Below are positions 1 through 9,217 of a stretch of DNA of 64,000 bases, piece by piece. Made by a program: the position numbers and the translations under genes. The notes beneath the pieces are model-generated. The model saw only the letters and a program-made list of their open reading frames with translations. It did not search any database and was not told the origin of the DNA. The stretch comes from an uncultured Verrucomicrobiota bacterium (GTDB taxonomy: Bacteria; Verrucomicrobiota; Kiritimatiellia; CAIQIC01; Lenti-01). The stretch is taken from assembly GCA_937860055.1 (NCBI GenBank), contig CALMBO010000013.1, positions 1-64,000 on the forward strand. Direction: 5' to 3'. Position 1 is the first letter of the stretch. Each line of letters starts with the position of its first letter.

Positions 1-1871
1 CCGCCCCCGCCGCCCCGGGCGAGCCCGCCCCCGCCGCCGCTCCGGCGCCGGCTCCCGCGGCCGCCCCCGAGGAACCGGCCGCCCCCAAGGTCGTCGCCAT
101 CAAGGGCCATGTGGTCGTCAAGGAATTCGCCGAACTGCTCGGCATCAAGCCCAACGTGCTGATCGCCAAGCTGATGAAGCAGGGCATCTTCGCCTCCATC
201 GGCATGAAGATCGATTTCAAGGCGGCCGAACAGATCGCCAAGGATCTCGGGTTCGTCCTCGAACACGAGAAGAAGGCCGCCCCGCCGCCGCCGCCGGTCA
301 AGGCGGAACCCAAGCCGGAAGGCGCGGCCGAGGATGCCAAGGATGATCTGCAGCCGCGGCCGCCCGTCGTCACCTTCATGGGCCACGTCGACCACGGCAA
401 AACCTCCCTCCTCGACTACATCCGCAAGGCGCACGTCGCCGCGGGCGAGGACGGCGGCATCACCCAGCACATCGGCGCCTACCAGGTCGAGCACCAGGGC
501 CGCCTGATCACCTTCCTCGACACCCCCGGCCACGAGGCCTTCACCGCCATGCGCGCGCGCGGCGCCAACCTGACGGACATCGCCGTCATCGTCATCGCCG
601 CCGACGACGGCATCATGCCGCAGACCAAGGAGGCCATCCAGCACGCGCAGGCCGCCAAGGTCGCCATGATCATCGCCATCAACAAGTGCGACCTGCGCAC
701 CGCCAACCCCGACCGCGTGAAGCGCCAGCTCCAGCAGATGGGCCTCGCCCCCGAAGACTGGGGCGGCGACCTCATCTGCTGCCCCGTCAGCGCCGCCAAG
801 GGCGACGGCATGGACCATCTGCTCGAAATGATCCTGCTGCAGGCGGACGTCCTCGAACTCCGGGCCAACCCCCGCCGCAAGGCGCAGGGCTACGTGATCG
901 AATCGCGCCTCGAGGCCGGCATGGGCCCGACCGCCAACGTGCTGATCACCAACGGCACCCTCCAGCTCAACGACGCCATCGTCTCCGGCTCCTGCTGGGG
1001 CCGCGTGAAGGCCATGATCAACGACCAGGGCAACAAGGTCCGCACCGCGGGCCCTTCCGCCGCCGTCAAGATCCTCGGCCTCACCAGCGTGCCGTCGCCC
1101 GGCAGCGAATTCCACGTCTACAAGAACGACCGCGAAGCCCGCCAGATCGCCGAGGAGCGCGCCGCCGCCGAACGCCTGAAGGATCTCGGGGGCAGCGCCG
1201 AGCCCAAGGCGCCGCTCACCCTCGAAGAACTGCTACAGGAAAAGACCGGCAGCGACAAGCGCACGCTCAACGTCATTCTCAAGACCGACGTGCTCGGCTC
1301 CCTCGAGGCCATCCGCGGCTCCCTCGAAGGCATCAAGAGCGAGAAGGTCGACCTGGCCATCATCGGCACCGGCGCCGGCAACATCTCCGTCAACGACGTG
1401 CTGCTCGCCTCCGCCTCCAAGGCCGTCATCCTCGGCTTCCACGTCGCCAAGGACAGCGGCGCGGGCGCCGAAGCCAAGCGCAAGGGCGTCGAAATCCGCC
1501 TCTATTCCATCATCTACGAGATGCTCGACGACGTGAAGAACCTGATGACCGGCCTCCTGGAGCCGATCGTCAAGGAGCACGTCAACGGCCAGGCCGCCAT
1601 CCGCCAGATCTTCGACATGGGCAAGCGCGGCAAGGTCGCCGGCTGCATGTGCCTGAAGGGCAAGGTCACCGTCAAGGGCCGCGCCCGCGTCAAGCGCAAG
1701 GACGAGGTCCTCTACGAGGGAAAGATCCAGACCCTCCGCCGCTTCCAGAACGAGGCGTCCGAGGTCCGCGAAGGCCAGGAGTGCGGCATTGTCCTCGACC
1801 GCTTCACCAACTTCGCCGAAGGCGACATCATCGAATCCTACGAACTCGAGAAGGTCGCCCAGGAGCTTTGA
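1..1871 (+). CDS. infB: Translation initiation factor IF-2 (5' end outside window)
   Basis: IF-2 is the GTPase that positions initiator fMet-tRNA on the 30S subunit and promotes subunit joining. The gene is cut by the window edge: the frame is open from base 3, and the ORF-track start at 111 is an internal GTG. The visible order is an Ala/Pro-rich linker (about 28 codons), an IF2_N module ([18 protein letters not shown]), a second short A/P/K linker, and then the G domain with G1 GHVDHGKT, G3 DTPGH and G4 NKCD. Domains II-IV follow and run to the stop. About 622 residues are visible. rbfA starts 23 bases after the stop, the usual infB-rbfA-truB order, so co-transcription is likely. Confidence 0.98.
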   Translation, partial: APAAPGEPAPAAAPAPAPAAAPEEPAAPKVVAIKGHVVVKEFAELLGIKPNVLIAKLMKQGIFASIGMKIDFKAAEQIAKDLGFVLEHEKKAAPPPPPVKAEPKPEGAAEDAKDDLQPRPPVVTFMGHVDHGKTSLLDYIRKAHVAAGEDGGITQHIGAYQVEHQGRLITFLDTPGHEAFTAMRARGANLTDIAVIVIAADDGIMPQTKEAIQHAQAAKVAMIIAINKCDLRTANPDRVKRQLQQMGLAPEDWGGDLICCPVSAAKGDGMDHLLEMILLQADVLELRANPRRKAQGYVIESRLEAGMGPTANVLITNGTLQLNDAIVSGSCWGRVKAMINDQGNKVRTAGPSAAVKILGLTSVPSPGSEFHVYKNDREARQIAEERAAAERLKDLGGSAEPKAPLTLEELLQEKTGSDKRTLNVILKTDVLGSLEAIRGSLEGIKSEKVDLAIIGTGAGNISVNDVLLASASKAVILGFHVAKDSGAGAEAKRKGVEIRLYSIIYEMLDDVKNLMTGLLEPIVKEHVNGQAAIRQIFDMGKRGKVAGCMCLKGKVTVKGRARVKRKDEVLYEGKIQTLRRFQNEASEVREGQECGIVLDRFTNFAEGDIIESYELEKVAQEL

Positions 1872-1894
1872 TCCGCCTCCGGACGGGCCGCCCC

Positions 1895-2320
1895 ATGAAA
1901 GCCGACCGAATCACGCGCGTCAACGAGCTCATCCGCCGCGAACTGGGCATCCAGCTCTACCGCGTCGTGAACCGGCCGGATTTCGACTCCGCCGCCGTCA
2001 CCTTCACGCACGCGATCACGTCGGTGGACCTGCGCAGCTGCCGTGTCCTCGTCTCCATCCGCGGCGAACCCGCCGGGCAGGAGCGCATGCTTTCCATCCT
2101 GAGGAGGCACCGCGCGGATTTCCAGGAAGCCATCCACAAGAATGTCGTCCTGCGCTACACCCCGCAGCTCCATTTCGTCCTCGACCATTCCGTCGAGGAG
2201 GGCGACCACGTCCTCCAGATCCTCGGCCGGATGGAAGCCGCCGGCGAAGTCGAACCTGATACCGGCGAAGACGCCCTCGGCAGCGAGGACGCCCCCGACA
2301 CCGACACCCCTCCCGCCTGA
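1895..2320 (+). CDS. rbfA: 30S ribosome-binding factor A
   Basis: RbfA is a small KH-like protein that binds the 30S subunit during late 16S rRNA maturation and cold adaptation. The 141-residue product starts MKADRITRVNELIRRELG and carries the family-typical core with FTHAITSVDLRSCRVLVSI and the later RYTPQLHFVLDHSVEEGDHV. The ORF track reports this frame as a 544-aa ORF from 686, but that is a shadow of infB; the ATG at 1895 gives the normal N-terminus. The C-terminus is an acidic tail of about 30 residues. It lies between infB and truB, with only 5 bases to truB, so it is part of a translation/ribosome-maturation operon. Confidence 0.95.
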   Translation: MKADRITRVNELIRRELGIQLYRVVNRPDFDSAAVTFTHAITSVDLRSCRVLVSIRGEPAGQERMLSILRRHRADFQEAIHKNVVLRYTPQLHFVLDHSVEEGDHVLQILGRMEAAGEVEPDTGEDALGSEDAPDTDTPPA

Positions 2321-2325
2321 CCCCC

Positions 2326-3054
2326 ATGGCCGCCCCCTCCCTCGCCTCCCTCGGTCCGAACGACGGCCTCCTGCTCGTCGACAAGCCCTCCGGCCCCACT
2401 TCGCACGACATCGTCGCCCAGATCCGCCGCCATTTCCGGATTCCCAAGGTCGGCCACGGCGGCACCCTCGACCCCATGGCCACCGGCCTGCTGGTCATCC
2501 TGCTCGGCAAGGGCACCAAGATCTCCGAACGCGTCATGGGCCACGACAAGACCTACGAGGGCACGCTCCGCCTAGGCATCGAAACCGATTCGCAGGACGC
2601 TGACGGGCGGGTCGTCGCCGAAAAGGACGCCTCGGCCATCGCGGCCGGACAGGTCGTGGCGCAGATGAAGGCGCGCCTCGGCGACCAGATGCAGATGCCG
2701 CCCATGGTCTCCGCCATCAAGCTCAACGGCGTTCCGCTCTACAAGCTCGCGCGCAAGGGCGAAACGGTCGAGCGCACGCCCAAGCTCATCCATGTCTACC
2801 GCTTCGAACTCCTCGAGTTCGCGCCGCCCGATGTCCGCTTCGTCGTCGAATGCACCAAGGGAACCTACGTCCGCACCCTCGCGCACGACATCGGCCAATC
2901 CCTCGGCGTCGGCGCCCACCTCGTGCAGCTCCGCCGCACGAAGATCGGCCGGCTCGACGTCGCCAACGCCTCGACCCTCGACGATCTGCTCGCCCGGCCC
3001 TCCCTCGGCGGCAAGGTCATCCCCCTCGCCGCCGCTTTGCCCCTTTTGACCTGA
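2326..3054 (+). CDS. truB: tRNA pseudouridine(55) synthase TruB
   Basis: TruB isomerises U55 in the T-loop of tRNAs. The 242-residue protein begins with a short extension followed by LLLVDKPSGPTSHDIV and the catalytic segment HGGTLDPMATGLL, whose Asp is the nucleophile. The TruB signature FVVECTKGTYVRTLAHDIG lies near residue 180. It is shorter than E. coli TruB (about 314 aa) because it lacks most of the C-terminal PUA-like region, as in many bacterial short forms. It follows rbfA by 5 bases. The downstream ribF has its own candidate promoter, so read-through to ribF is not certain. Confidence 0.96.
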   Translation: MAAPSLASLGPNDGLLLVDKPSGPTSHDIVAQIRRHFRIPKVGHGGTLDPMATGLLVILLGKGTKISERVMGHDKTYEGTLRLGIETDSQDADGRVVAEKDASAIAAGQVVAQMKARLGDQMQMPPMVSAIKLNGVPLYKLARKGETVERTPKLIHVYRFELLEFAPPDVRFVVECTKGTYVRTLAHDIGQSLGVGAHLVQLRRTKIGRLDVANASTLDDLLARPSLGGKVIPLAAALPLLT

Positions 3055-3095
3055 TTCCCTTTTCTCCCCGTTGAGGGAGTGCTAGGATGTTCCCC

Positions 3096-4025
3096 ATGCC
3101 ATCCTCTTCGCATAGTTCCGCGCCGGCCGCACCCCTTGTGCTGGCCCTCGGCCAGTTCGACGGCGTGCATCGCGGCCACCAGGCCGTGTTCCGCGCCGCC
3201 GTCGAATCCGCGCGGAAGCACAAGGGGGTCCCCGGCTGCCTCACCTTCTCCCCCCACGTCGCGCAGCTCCTGGATCCTTCCCGCGCCCCCCTCCTGCTGG
3301 CGACCCCCGAACAGAACCAGGCGCTCATCTGCGCCTGCGGCATCCAGCAGATCCACACCTTCCCTTTCACCCGCGAATTCGCCGCGGTGGGCCCCGACGA
3401 ATTCCTCTCCCTGCTGAAAATGGAATTCCCAGCCCTCGCCGGAATCGTCGTCGGGGAAAATTTCACCTTCGGCAAGGACCGCGCGGGGAACCGGGACACG
3501 CTGCCGCGCCTCGCGCAGGCGCTGGGGCTCCGCGCGCAGATCGTCCCGCATGTGGAGCTGGACGGCGCCCCCATCTCCAGCACGCGCATCCGCGCCGCCG
3601 TCGCGGCCGGCGACATGCCGCTGGCCAAGGCCATGTTGGGCCGGCCCTTTTCTCTCGTCGGCACGGTCGTCCATGGCCGCGCGGCCGGCCGGGCCATCGG
3701 CTTCCCCACCGCGAACATCCGGCCCGTCCTGCCCATCCGGCCGGCTCCCGGCATCTATGCCGCCCGCCTCCTTCTCCACGACGGCCCCCGCCCCGGCGCG
3801 GCGTTCGTGCCCGATCCGGCCGATCCCGCCCAGGCGCATTTCGGCAAGGTCGTCGAAATCCATGTCCCCGGCCTGTCCCGCAACCTCTACGACATCGAGG
3901 TCGGGATTTCCTTCACGCGGCGCCTTCGCGGCCATGTGCCTTTTCCCGATGCCGCGGCCGCTTCCGCGCAGATCGCCCGCGACGTCCAGGCCGCCCTGCG
4001 GGCCGACGCCGAGGAAAACCCATGA
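3096..4025 (+). CDS. ribF: Bifunctional riboflavin kinase / FAD synthetase
   Basis: RibF phosphorylates riboflavin to FMN and adenylylates FMN to FAD. The N-terminal nucleotidyltransferase domain shows GQFDGVHRGH and SSTRIRAAVAAGDM. The C-terminal kinase domain shows GRAIGFPTANI and NLYDIEVGISFTRRLRG. The track starts at an ATG at 3087. I prefer the in-frame ATG at 3096 because a -10-like TAGGAT (3083-3088) overlaps the first ATG and lies exactly 7 nt before the second, the spacing also seen at fmt and the DUF481 gene and suggestive of a leaderless start. No good -35 is visible, so this is tentative. The stop overlaps the downstream U32 gene start (ATGA). Confidence 0.95.
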   Translation: MPSSSHSSAPAAPLVLALGQFDGVHRGHQAVFRAAVESARKHKGVPGCLTFSPHVAQLLDPSRAPLLLATPEQNQALICACGIQQIHTFPFTREFAAVGPDEFLSLLKMEFPALAGIVVGENFTFGKDRAGNRDTLPRLAQALGLRAQIVPHVELDGAPISSTRIRAAVAAGDMPLAKAMLGRPFSLVGTVVHGRAAGRAIGFPTANIRPVLPIRPAPGIYAARLLLHDGPRPGAAFVPDPADPAQAHFGKVVEIHVPGLSRNLYDIEVGISFTRRLRGHVPFPDAAAASAQIARDVQAALRADAEENP

Positions 4026-6406
4026 GCCGGCCCGCCCCCGCCACGGAACTCCTGGCTCCCGCCGGCGAAAAGGCCGCCGCCTACGCCGCCTTCGCGTTCG
4101 GCGCCGATGCCGTCTACACCGGCCTGCCTCGCTTCTCCGCCCGCGCCGAGGCCGTCAACCTCTCCCCGCGCGAGCTCGAGGAGATCGCCGCCTGCGCCCA
4201 TTCCCTCCCGCGCCCGCGCCGCGTCTACGTCACGCTCAACACCCTCGTCCGCGAGGCCGAACTGCCCGAGCTTGTCCGCTCCCTCGCCCTCTGCGCCGAG
4301 GCCGGCGCCGATGCGGTCATCGTGCAGGATTTCGGCGTCGCCCGCCTCGCGCGCCGGCATTTTCCCGCCCTCCGCCTCCACGCCTCCACCCAGATGGCCC
4401 TCCACAACCTCGAAGGCGTCCGCGCCGCCGCCCGCCTCGGCTTCAAGCGCGTCACGCTCGCCCGCGAACTCACCCTCGACGAAATCCGTTCCATCGCGAA
4501 GCAGGCGCCGGCCGAGATCGAGACCTTCCTGCACGGCGCGCTGTGCTATTCCTACTCCGGCCTCTGCCTCTACTCCGCGCTCCTGCGCGACCGCTCGGGG
4601 AACCGCGGCGCCTGCGCCTATCCCTGCCGCGACGCCTTCGAACCCGTTTTCTCCGCAGGCGCCGCCCCGGCCGCCGCGGGCCTCGTCTTCTCCATGAAGG
4701 ATCTCGCCGCCGGCGCCTCCATCCACGACCTGGCCGCCGCCGGAGTCGCCTCGCTCAAGATCGAAGGCCGCAAGAAATCCCCCCTCTACGTCGCCGCCGC
4801 CGTCCACTACCACCGCAAGCTCCTCGACCGCGCCTTCCAGCCCGGCGAGCAGGAACAGTGCGCCAACGACCTGCGCACCATCTTCTCGCGGCCGTGGACC
4901 GGCCTCTATCTCCAGTCCAAGGCCCGCCGCGACGTGATCGATCCCGATGCCACCGGCCACCGCGGGACGCCGGTCGGCCGCGTCGAAAATTCCGGCCGCG
5001 ATTTCATCCAGTTCCGGACCTCCCTCCCGCTCGAAGTCCACGACGGCCTCCAGATCGAATTGCCCGGCGAAACGCGCCCCTTCGGCTTCGCCGTCGAGGA
5101 GATCCTGCTGTCCAACGGCCGCCGCGTCTTCGAGGCGCCGGCCCGGACCCTCGTCCAGGTTCCGTTGCCGCCCGAATCGCCCGGCATTCCCCGGGGCACC
5201 GAGCTCTTCCTGGCGTCCTCGCAGGCCGTCAAGCGCCGCTACCGCTTCGACATCCCCAATCCGCGCGATTTGCGCCGGCGGTTCAACATGGATGTGCGGC
5301 TCGCGCTGTCGGAATCCCGCGCCGAAGCCGCCGCCACCGCCGAAGCCGATGGGTACTCGCTCTCCGCCTCCGCCGCGATCGACGGCCCCTTCGCCGCCGC
5401 CAGGAACCCGGCGGCCATGGACGCTGCGCTCCGGACGGCCTTTTCCAAGCTCGGCGACACTCCCTTCGAGCTCAAGGATCTCGCCTGCGAAGGCCCCGCC
5501 CTGTTCATCCCCGCCTCGCAACTCAACGCCCTCCGCCGCAACCTCACCACCGCCCTCGAACAATCCCTCCGCGATGCCCGCGAAAAGCACGTCGAACAAG
5601 CCATTTCCTCCCTCTCCCTCCTGACCTCCGACCTCTGCACTCCGACCTCTTCACCCAAAGCGCCCGCGTTCCTGCTAAAGACCGACCAGCCTTCCTCCCT
5701 CCTCGCCGCCTTCCCCGGCGGCGACCTCCCGCGCGTCACCGAACTCATCGTCGAACTCGGGCGGGAGCCCGTCGAGAAGATCGAATCGGCGCTGGCGCAG
5801 CTTCCGGACCGGATCGCCGTCCGCCTCGCCCTGCCAATGATCACCCGCTCGTGGGACCGCGAGGAGCTGCTGGCCCAGATCCGCCGATTCCTCGACGCCG
5901 GCCACCGCCGCTGGGAGGCCGCGAACCTCTCCGCGATCGATTTCCTCCCCCGCGCCGGCGACCTCGATCTCTCCGCCGACTGGCCGCTCTACACCCTCAA
6001 CTCCGCCGCCTTCGCCGAACTGCGCGAACGCGGCGTCTCGCGCTTCACCGCCTCGCCCGAGGACACCGCCGAAAACATCGCCGCCCTTGCCGCGCGCCAT
6101 CCGTTCTCCCTGGTCTGGACCATTCACCGCGATCCGCCGCTGTTCATTTCCGAATCCTGCCCGCATGCCGCGCGCCTCGGCCGCTGCCCGGGACCCGCAA
6201 ACTGCGATTTCACCGAACAATCCTTTGTCTCGAAGGCCGGAGAAGCCGTCAGGACCGTCAACCGCCGCTGCCGCTTCTACACCCTTCTCGAAAAACCCGC
6301 CGCCCTCCCCCTCCCCCCCGGAGTGCCGCTTCTTCCCCGCGCCGATTTCCTCTACCGCGCCTGGACTCCCGACGCCCTCCGCCACGCGCTTTTCCATCTC
6401 GTTTAA
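4022..6406 (+). CDS. U32 family peptidase with DUF3656 (RlhA/YdcP-like)
   Basis: This 794-residue protein belongs to the U32 peptidase family. In E. coli the related RlhA (YdcP) supports hydroxylation of 23S rRNA C2501, and other members (UbiU/V, TrhP) act in O2-independent hydroxylations with Fe-S clusters, so a hydroxylation role is more likely than proteolysis. The N-terminal half carries ELLAPAGEKAAAYAAFAFGADAVY, the ASTQMALHN segment, and the U32 signature HGALCYSYSGLC with GNRGACAYPCR; the Cys residues are candidate Fe-S ligands. A later Cys-containing stretch (CPHAARLGRCPGPANC) lies near residue 715. The start overlaps the ribF stop by ATGA. Around residues 534-545 a heptad-repeat insertion (bases 5621-5656) interrupts the protein in frame. 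Confidence 0.9.
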   Translation: MSRPAPATELLAPAGEKAAAYAAFAFGADAVYTGLPRFSARAEAVNLSPRELEEIAACAHSLPRPRRVYVTLNTLVREAELPELVRSLALCAEAGADAVIVQDFGVARLARRHFPALRLHASTQMALHNLEGVRAAARLGFKRVTLARELTLDEIRSIAKQAPAEIETFLHGALCYSYSGLCLYSALLRDRSGNRGACAYPCRDAFEPVFSAGAAPAAAGLVFSMKDLAAGASIHDLAAAGVASLKIEGRKKSPLYVAAAVHYHRKLLDRAFQPGEQEQCANDLRTIFSRPWTGLYLQSKARRDVIDPDATGHRGTPVGRVENSGRDFIQFRTSLPLEVHDGLQIELPGETRPFGFAVEEILLSNGRRVFEAPARTLVQVPLPPESPGIPRGTELFLASSQAVKRRYRFDIPNPRDLRRRFNMDVRLALSESRAEAAATAEADGYSLSASAAIDGPFAAARNPAAMDAALRTAFSKLGDTPFELKDLACEGPALFIPASQLNALRRNLTTALEQSLRDAREKHVEQAISSLSLLTSDLCTPTSSPKAPAFLLKTDQPSSLLAAFPGGDLPRVTELIVELGREPVEKIESALAQLPDRIAVRLALPMITRSWDREELLAQIRRFLDAGHRRWEAANLSAIDFLPRAGDLDLSADWPLYTLNSAAFAELRERGVSRFTASPEDTAENIAALAARHPFSLVWTIHRDPPLFISESCPHAARLGRCPGPANCDFTEQSFVSKAGEAVRTVNRRCRFYTLLEKPAALPLPPGVPLLPRADFLYRAWTPDALRHALFHLV
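5621..5656 (+). repeat. In-frame heptad repeat (TGACCTC/CGACCTC type) inside the U32 gene
   Basis: About five consecutive 7-nt units (TGACCTC, CGACCTC, TGCACTC, CGACCTC, TTCACCC) are read in frame as LTSDLCTPTSSP. The same heptad family occurs between genes of the trp operon. Confidence 0.7.
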
Positions 6407-6421
6407 CCTCCGACTCCGGCC

Positions 6422-6450
6422 TTGCCAAGCGGCGCCGGACGCGCCATCAT
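6422..6450 (+). promoter_or_regulatory. Candidate sigma70-type promoter for the universal stress gene
   Basis: TTGCCA (6422-6427), a 17-nt spacer and CATCAT (6445-6450) precede the usp start by 31 nt. The -10 is weak, so this is tentative. Confidence 0.35.
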
Positions 6451-6481
6451 GGCGGCAGTTGACAGCAGCGAGGTGCGCCCC

Positions 6482-7321
6482 ATGATCAAGAACATCCTCT
6501 TCGGCGTCGATGGTTCGCCCGGCGGCGAGATCGCCGGAGACTACGCCATCCATCTGGCCCTGCGGCTCGACGCCCGCCTTGAAGCCGTCCACATCGTCGA
6601 TTCCCGCATGCTCGAATTCCCCCTCGTCGCCCCGCAGGCGGGCGTGATCACCTGGAGCCCCGGCGCGGTCAACGGCCTCCAGCAGGCCCTGCGCGCGCGC
6701 GGCGAAACCCTCCTGAAGGAAACCGCCGCCCGCGCCGAAAAGGCCGGCATCCATCTCGTCACCGCCATCGAGTTCGGCCATCCCGCGCAGGTCTTGGCCG
6801 ACATCCAGTCCCGCACCGAGCTCGTCGTCCTCGGCCGGCAGGGGGAGCATTCGAAGACCGCGCCCGACATCACCGGCTCGACCATGGAGCGCTTCATCCG
6901 CCGCGCCGACCGCCCCTGCCTCGTCACCCCCGCCGCCTTCAAGCCCATCGGCAAGATCCTGGTCGGCGTGGATGGCTCCCCCTCCGCCGGCCACGCCCTG
7001 CGCGAAGCCATCGGGCTCGCCAACGCCCTGAAGGTCCCGCTCGTCATCCTCTCCGTGGCCGAGACGGAGGGCGATCTCGTCCGCGCGCAGCAGACCAATC
7101 TCGAAGCCCACAGCATCGCCCGCGCCCACAATTGCGCCGCGGCGGCCATCACCGCCGTCGGCGCGCCGGCCACCCGCGTCATGGAGCAGGCCGCCGCGGC
7201 GGCCTGCGACCTGATCGTGCTCGGCTCCCACGGCCATGGCTGGATCTACGACCACCTCATCGGCAGCGTCGCCGCCCATGTCGTCTCCAGCGGCCAGATG
7301 CCCGTCCTGCTCGTGCGCTGA
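6482..7321 (+). CDS. Universal stress protein, tandem UspA domains
   Basis: This 279-residue protein has two UspA-type domains. Each begins with the beta-strand plus loop signature ([12 protein letters not shown] and [12 protein letters not shown]). The second domain keeps the ATP-binding G-x2-G-x9-G(S/T) motif as [15 protein letters not shown]. In the first domain the corresponding loop ([16 protein letters not shown]) is one residue longer, so nucleotide binding there is less certain. The track starts at 6422, but the ATG at 6482 has GAGG 8 nt upstream and gives the normal UspA start [12 protein letters not shown]. Family members respond to starvation, oxygen or redox stress. It is probably monocistronic, since a hairpin with a T-run follows. 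Confidence 0.93.
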   Translation: MIKNILFGVDGSPGGEIAGDYAIHLALRLDARLEAVHIVDSRMLEFPLVAPQAGVITWSPGAVNGLQQALRARGETLLKETAARAEKAGIHLVTAIEFGHPAQVLADIQSRTELVVLGRQGEHSKTAPDITGSTMERFIRRADRPCLVTPAAFKPIGKILVGVDGSPSAGHALREAIGLANALKVPLVILSVAETEGDLVRAQQTNLEAHSIARAHNCAAAAITAVGAPATRVMEQAAAAACDLIVLGSHGHGWIYDHLIGSVAAHVVSSGQMPVLLVR

Positions 7322-7343
7322 ACCCCCTCTCCCCCACGCGGTT

Positions 7344-7366
7344 AATCGCGGCCCGCGATTTTTTCC
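7344..7366 (+). terminator. Probable intrinsic terminator after the usp gene
   Basis: AATCGCG (7344-7350), loop GCC and CGCGATT (7354-7360) form a 7-bp stem whose 3' side runs into T residues at 7359-7364. The T-run overlaps the first copy of the TTTTCCAC-N3-GTGGAAAA palindrome. Confidence 0.55.
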
Positions 7367-7401
7367 ACACCGTGGAAAAAACTTTTCCACGCCGTGGAAA
7401 A
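7361..7401. repeat. Two tandem TTTTCCAC-N3-GTGGAAAA palindromes upstream of parA
   Basis: Copies TTTTCCACACCGTGGAAAA (7361-7379) and TTTTCCACGCCGTGGAAAA (7383-7401) have centres 22 bp apart, about two helical turns. The arms resemble DnaA boxes (TTTTCCACA versus TTATCCACA). Further copies lie upstream of trpA and dnaE. Confidence 0.85.
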
Positions 7402-7468
7402 CCCGCGGCCGGCCTTCCGGCGGCGCCGAAACGGCGGATTCTCCGCCCCGGAAGGTCTCCGAAAAAGG

Positions 7469-7496
7469 TTTGCGCGCCGCCGCCGGCCGCTATAAT
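7469..7496 (+). promoter_or_regulatory. Candidate promoter of parA
   Basis: A consensus TATAAT at 7491-7496 is preceded at 16 nt by TTTGCG (7469-7474). The ATG of parA lies 31 nt downstream with GGAAGGA as ribosome binding site. The double palindrome sits about 70 bp upstream of the -35. Confidence 0.55.
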
Positions 7497-7527
7497 GCCC
7501 CCAACCATTTCACGGAAGGATCCGAGC

Positions 7528-8376
7528 ATGCCCACACCCATCATCGCCATCGCCAACCAGAAGGGGGGCGTCGGCAAGACCACCACCGCCGTCAATCTCG
7601 CCGCCTGCCTCGCCGAGCGGCGCAAAAAGGTGCTCTTGATCGACCTCGATCCGCAGGCCAACGCCACCAGCGGCCTCGGCCTCGCCAAAACCGAGGGCGC
7701 CAGCATCTACGACATCCTCCTCAGCGACAAGCCCCTCGCCGACATCATCCAGAAAACCTCCAACGACCGCCTCGATCTTGTCGCCTCCGAGGTGGACCTC
7801 GCCGGCGCCGAAATCGACGTGGCGCGCGCCGACCACTACCTCCAGCGCCTGACCATGTCCCTCGAACCCCTCGCGGCGCAGGAAATCTACGACTTCATCC
7901 TCGTGGACTGCCCCCCCTCCCTCGGCATCCTCACCATGAACGCCCTGTGCGCCGCCGACGGCCTCCTCATCCCCATGCAGTGCGAGTACTACGCCCTCGA
8001 GGGCATCAGCGTCATCCTCAACCTCGTCAACAAGCTGCACGATTCCGGCGCCGCCCCCCGCCTTGCCGTCGAAGGCATCGTGATGACCATGTACGACCTG
8101 CGCACCAACCTTTCCCAGCAGGTCGTCGGCGAAATCCGGGGCCATTTTCCCGACAAGATCTACGAATCGCTCATCCCCCGCTCCGTGCGCCTCGCCGAGG
8201 CCCCCTCCCACGGGCTGCCTATCATCGCCTACGACGCCAACTGCACCGGCGCCGCCGCCTATCGCCAGCTCGCCCGCGAATTCCTCAAGCGGCGCAAGGC
8301 CGGCGAAGCCCCCGCCGAAACCGAAGCCGCGGCCGGGGAAGAAGCCTCCGCCACGCCCGTGCCCTCCCCCTCCTGA
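7528..8376 (+). CDS. ParA/Soj family ATPase
   Basis: ParA-type deviant Walker ATPases bind DNA non-specifically and move ParB-parS complexes or other cargo. The 282-residue protein starts [25 protein letters not shown], with the deviant Walker A KGGVGKTT. It also shows [16 protein letters not shown] (Walker A' region) and [19 protein letters not shown] (Walker B). The ATG at 7528 is chosen over the upstream track start because GGAAGGA precedes it and it gives the canonical N-terminus. The Pro/Ala/Glu-rich tail of about 30 residues is atypical. No parB is next to it; the following gene is a metallohydrolase 9 nt away. Chromosome segregation is likely but unproven. Confidence 0.9.
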   Translation: MPTPIIAIANQKGGVGKTTTAVNLAACLAERRKKVLLIDLDPQANATSGLGLAKTEGASIYDILLSDKPLADIIQKTSNDRLDLVASEVDLAGAEIDVARADHYLQRLTMSLEPLAAQEIYDFILVDCPPSLGILTMNALCAADGLLIPMQCEYYALEGISVILNLVNKLHDSGAAPRLAVEGIVMTMYDLRTNLSQQVVGEIRGHFPDKIYESLIPRSVRLAEAPSHGLPIIAYDANCTGAAAYRQLAREFLKRRKAGEAPAETEAAAGEEASATPVPSPS

Positions 8377-8385
8377 CCGTTTCCG

Positions 8386-9174
8386 ATGTCCCTGGCTCCT
8401 TCACAGTTGCGCGTTTGCGTGCTGGCGTCCGGCAGCAGCGGGAACTGCATCCACGTCGAAAGCGCCGCCACGGCCCTCCTCGTGGATGCCGGCCTCTCCG
8501 CCCGCGAGACCCTGCGCCGCATGGAAGCCGCCGGGCTCGATCCCGCCCGGCTCCGCGCCATCTGCGTCTCGCACGAGCACACCGACCATGTCGCCGGCAT
8601 CGCCCAGCTCCACAAGAAGCTCGGCCTGGAGCTCTATGCCAACGGCGATACCGCCCGCAATGTCCGCGGCGCCGAACATCTTCCCTGGAAGCTGTTCTCC
8701 GACGGCTCCCCCTTCCCCGTCGGCGACATCGAAGTCCTGCCCTTCCCCCTGCCCCACGACGCCTACGCGCCCGTCGGATTCGTCCTTTCCTGCGGCGGCG
8801 CCCGCCTCGGCATCGCCACCGACCTCGGCATGCCCACCCAGCTCGCCCGCGAGCGCCTGCGCGGATGCCAGACCGTCGTGCTCGAAGCCAACCACGACGA
8901 GATGCTCGTGCACAGCTCCTTCCGCCCGTGGTCCCTCAAGCAGCGCATCCTCGGCCGCCAGGGCCACCTCTCCAACGAAACCGCCGCCGCCCTCCTCGCC
9001 GACATCGCCGGCGACACCCTCCGGCAGGTCTTCCTCGCCCATCTCAGCCGGGAATGCAACAAGCTCGACCTGGCCCTCCACATCGTCCGCACCCACCTGG
9101 CCTCCGCCGGACTCGGCCATGTCCGCGTCCTCGCCACCCATCCCGACCGCCCCAGCGAATTCGCCGAGTGGTGA
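8386..9174 (+). CDS. MBL-fold metallohydrolase, YycJ/WalJ-like
   Basis: This 262-residue metallo-beta-lactamase-fold protein resembles YycJ/WalJ, proposed exonucleases or phosphohydrolases associated with WalRK in Firmicutes. It shows the family N-terminus VCVLASGSSGNC, the LLVDAGLSARETLRRM segment and the di-metal motif SHEHTDHVAG. The later ligands lie in LPHDAYAPVG, IATDLGM, VLEANHD and FLAHLSREC. It follows parA by 9 nt and is probably co-transcribed. Its TGA (9172-9174) coincides with the first base of the left inverted repeat of the GxxExxY cassette, so the cassette begins exactly where this gene ends. No WalRK genes are in the window. Confidence 0.88.
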   Translation: MSLAPSQLRVCVLASGSSGNCIHVESAATALLVDAGLSARETLRRMEAAGLDPARLRAICVSHEHTDHVAGIAQLHKKLGLELYANGDTARNVRGAEHLPWKLFSDGSPFPVGDIEVLPFPLPHDAYAPVGFVLSCGGARLGIATDLGMPTQLARERLRGCQTVVLEANHDEMLVHSSFRPWSLKQRILGRQGHLSNETAAALLADIAGDTLRQVFLAHLSRECNKLDLALHIVRTHLASAGLGHVRVLATHPDRPSEFAEW

Positions 9175-9217
9175 ACAGCCGGAAGACAAACTACGAATGG
9201 CGCGAATCGCACGAATG
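9174..9217 (+). repeat. Left inverted repeat of GxxExxY cassette 1
   Basis: This 44-nt imperfect terminal repeat begins AACAGCCG, passes AACTACGAAT and ends in ACGAATG. It contains 9-nt units of the form CGAATNNCA. It pairs with 9599-9644 on the opposite strand and supplies the start codon(s) of the enclosed ORF. Confidence 0.85.

Noticed and set aside
3550-6462. 970-codon ORF rich in Arg/Pro on the plus strand
   Set aside because: It is a frame shadow of ribF and the U32 gene; composition (R/P/A) reflects GC-rich off-frame reading and no family motif is present.
7361-7401. The TTTTCCAC palindromes as rho-independent terminators
   Set aside because: Stems are AT-heavy with 3-nt loops, symmetrical on both strands, and recur upstream of genes; only the separate AATCGCG stem at 7344 looks like a terminator.
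7321-7527. Chromosome replication origin at the DnaA-box-like palindromes near parA
   Set aside because: Only two palindromes, no AT-rich unwinding region, no dnaA, dnaN, gyrB or parB in the neighbourhood.
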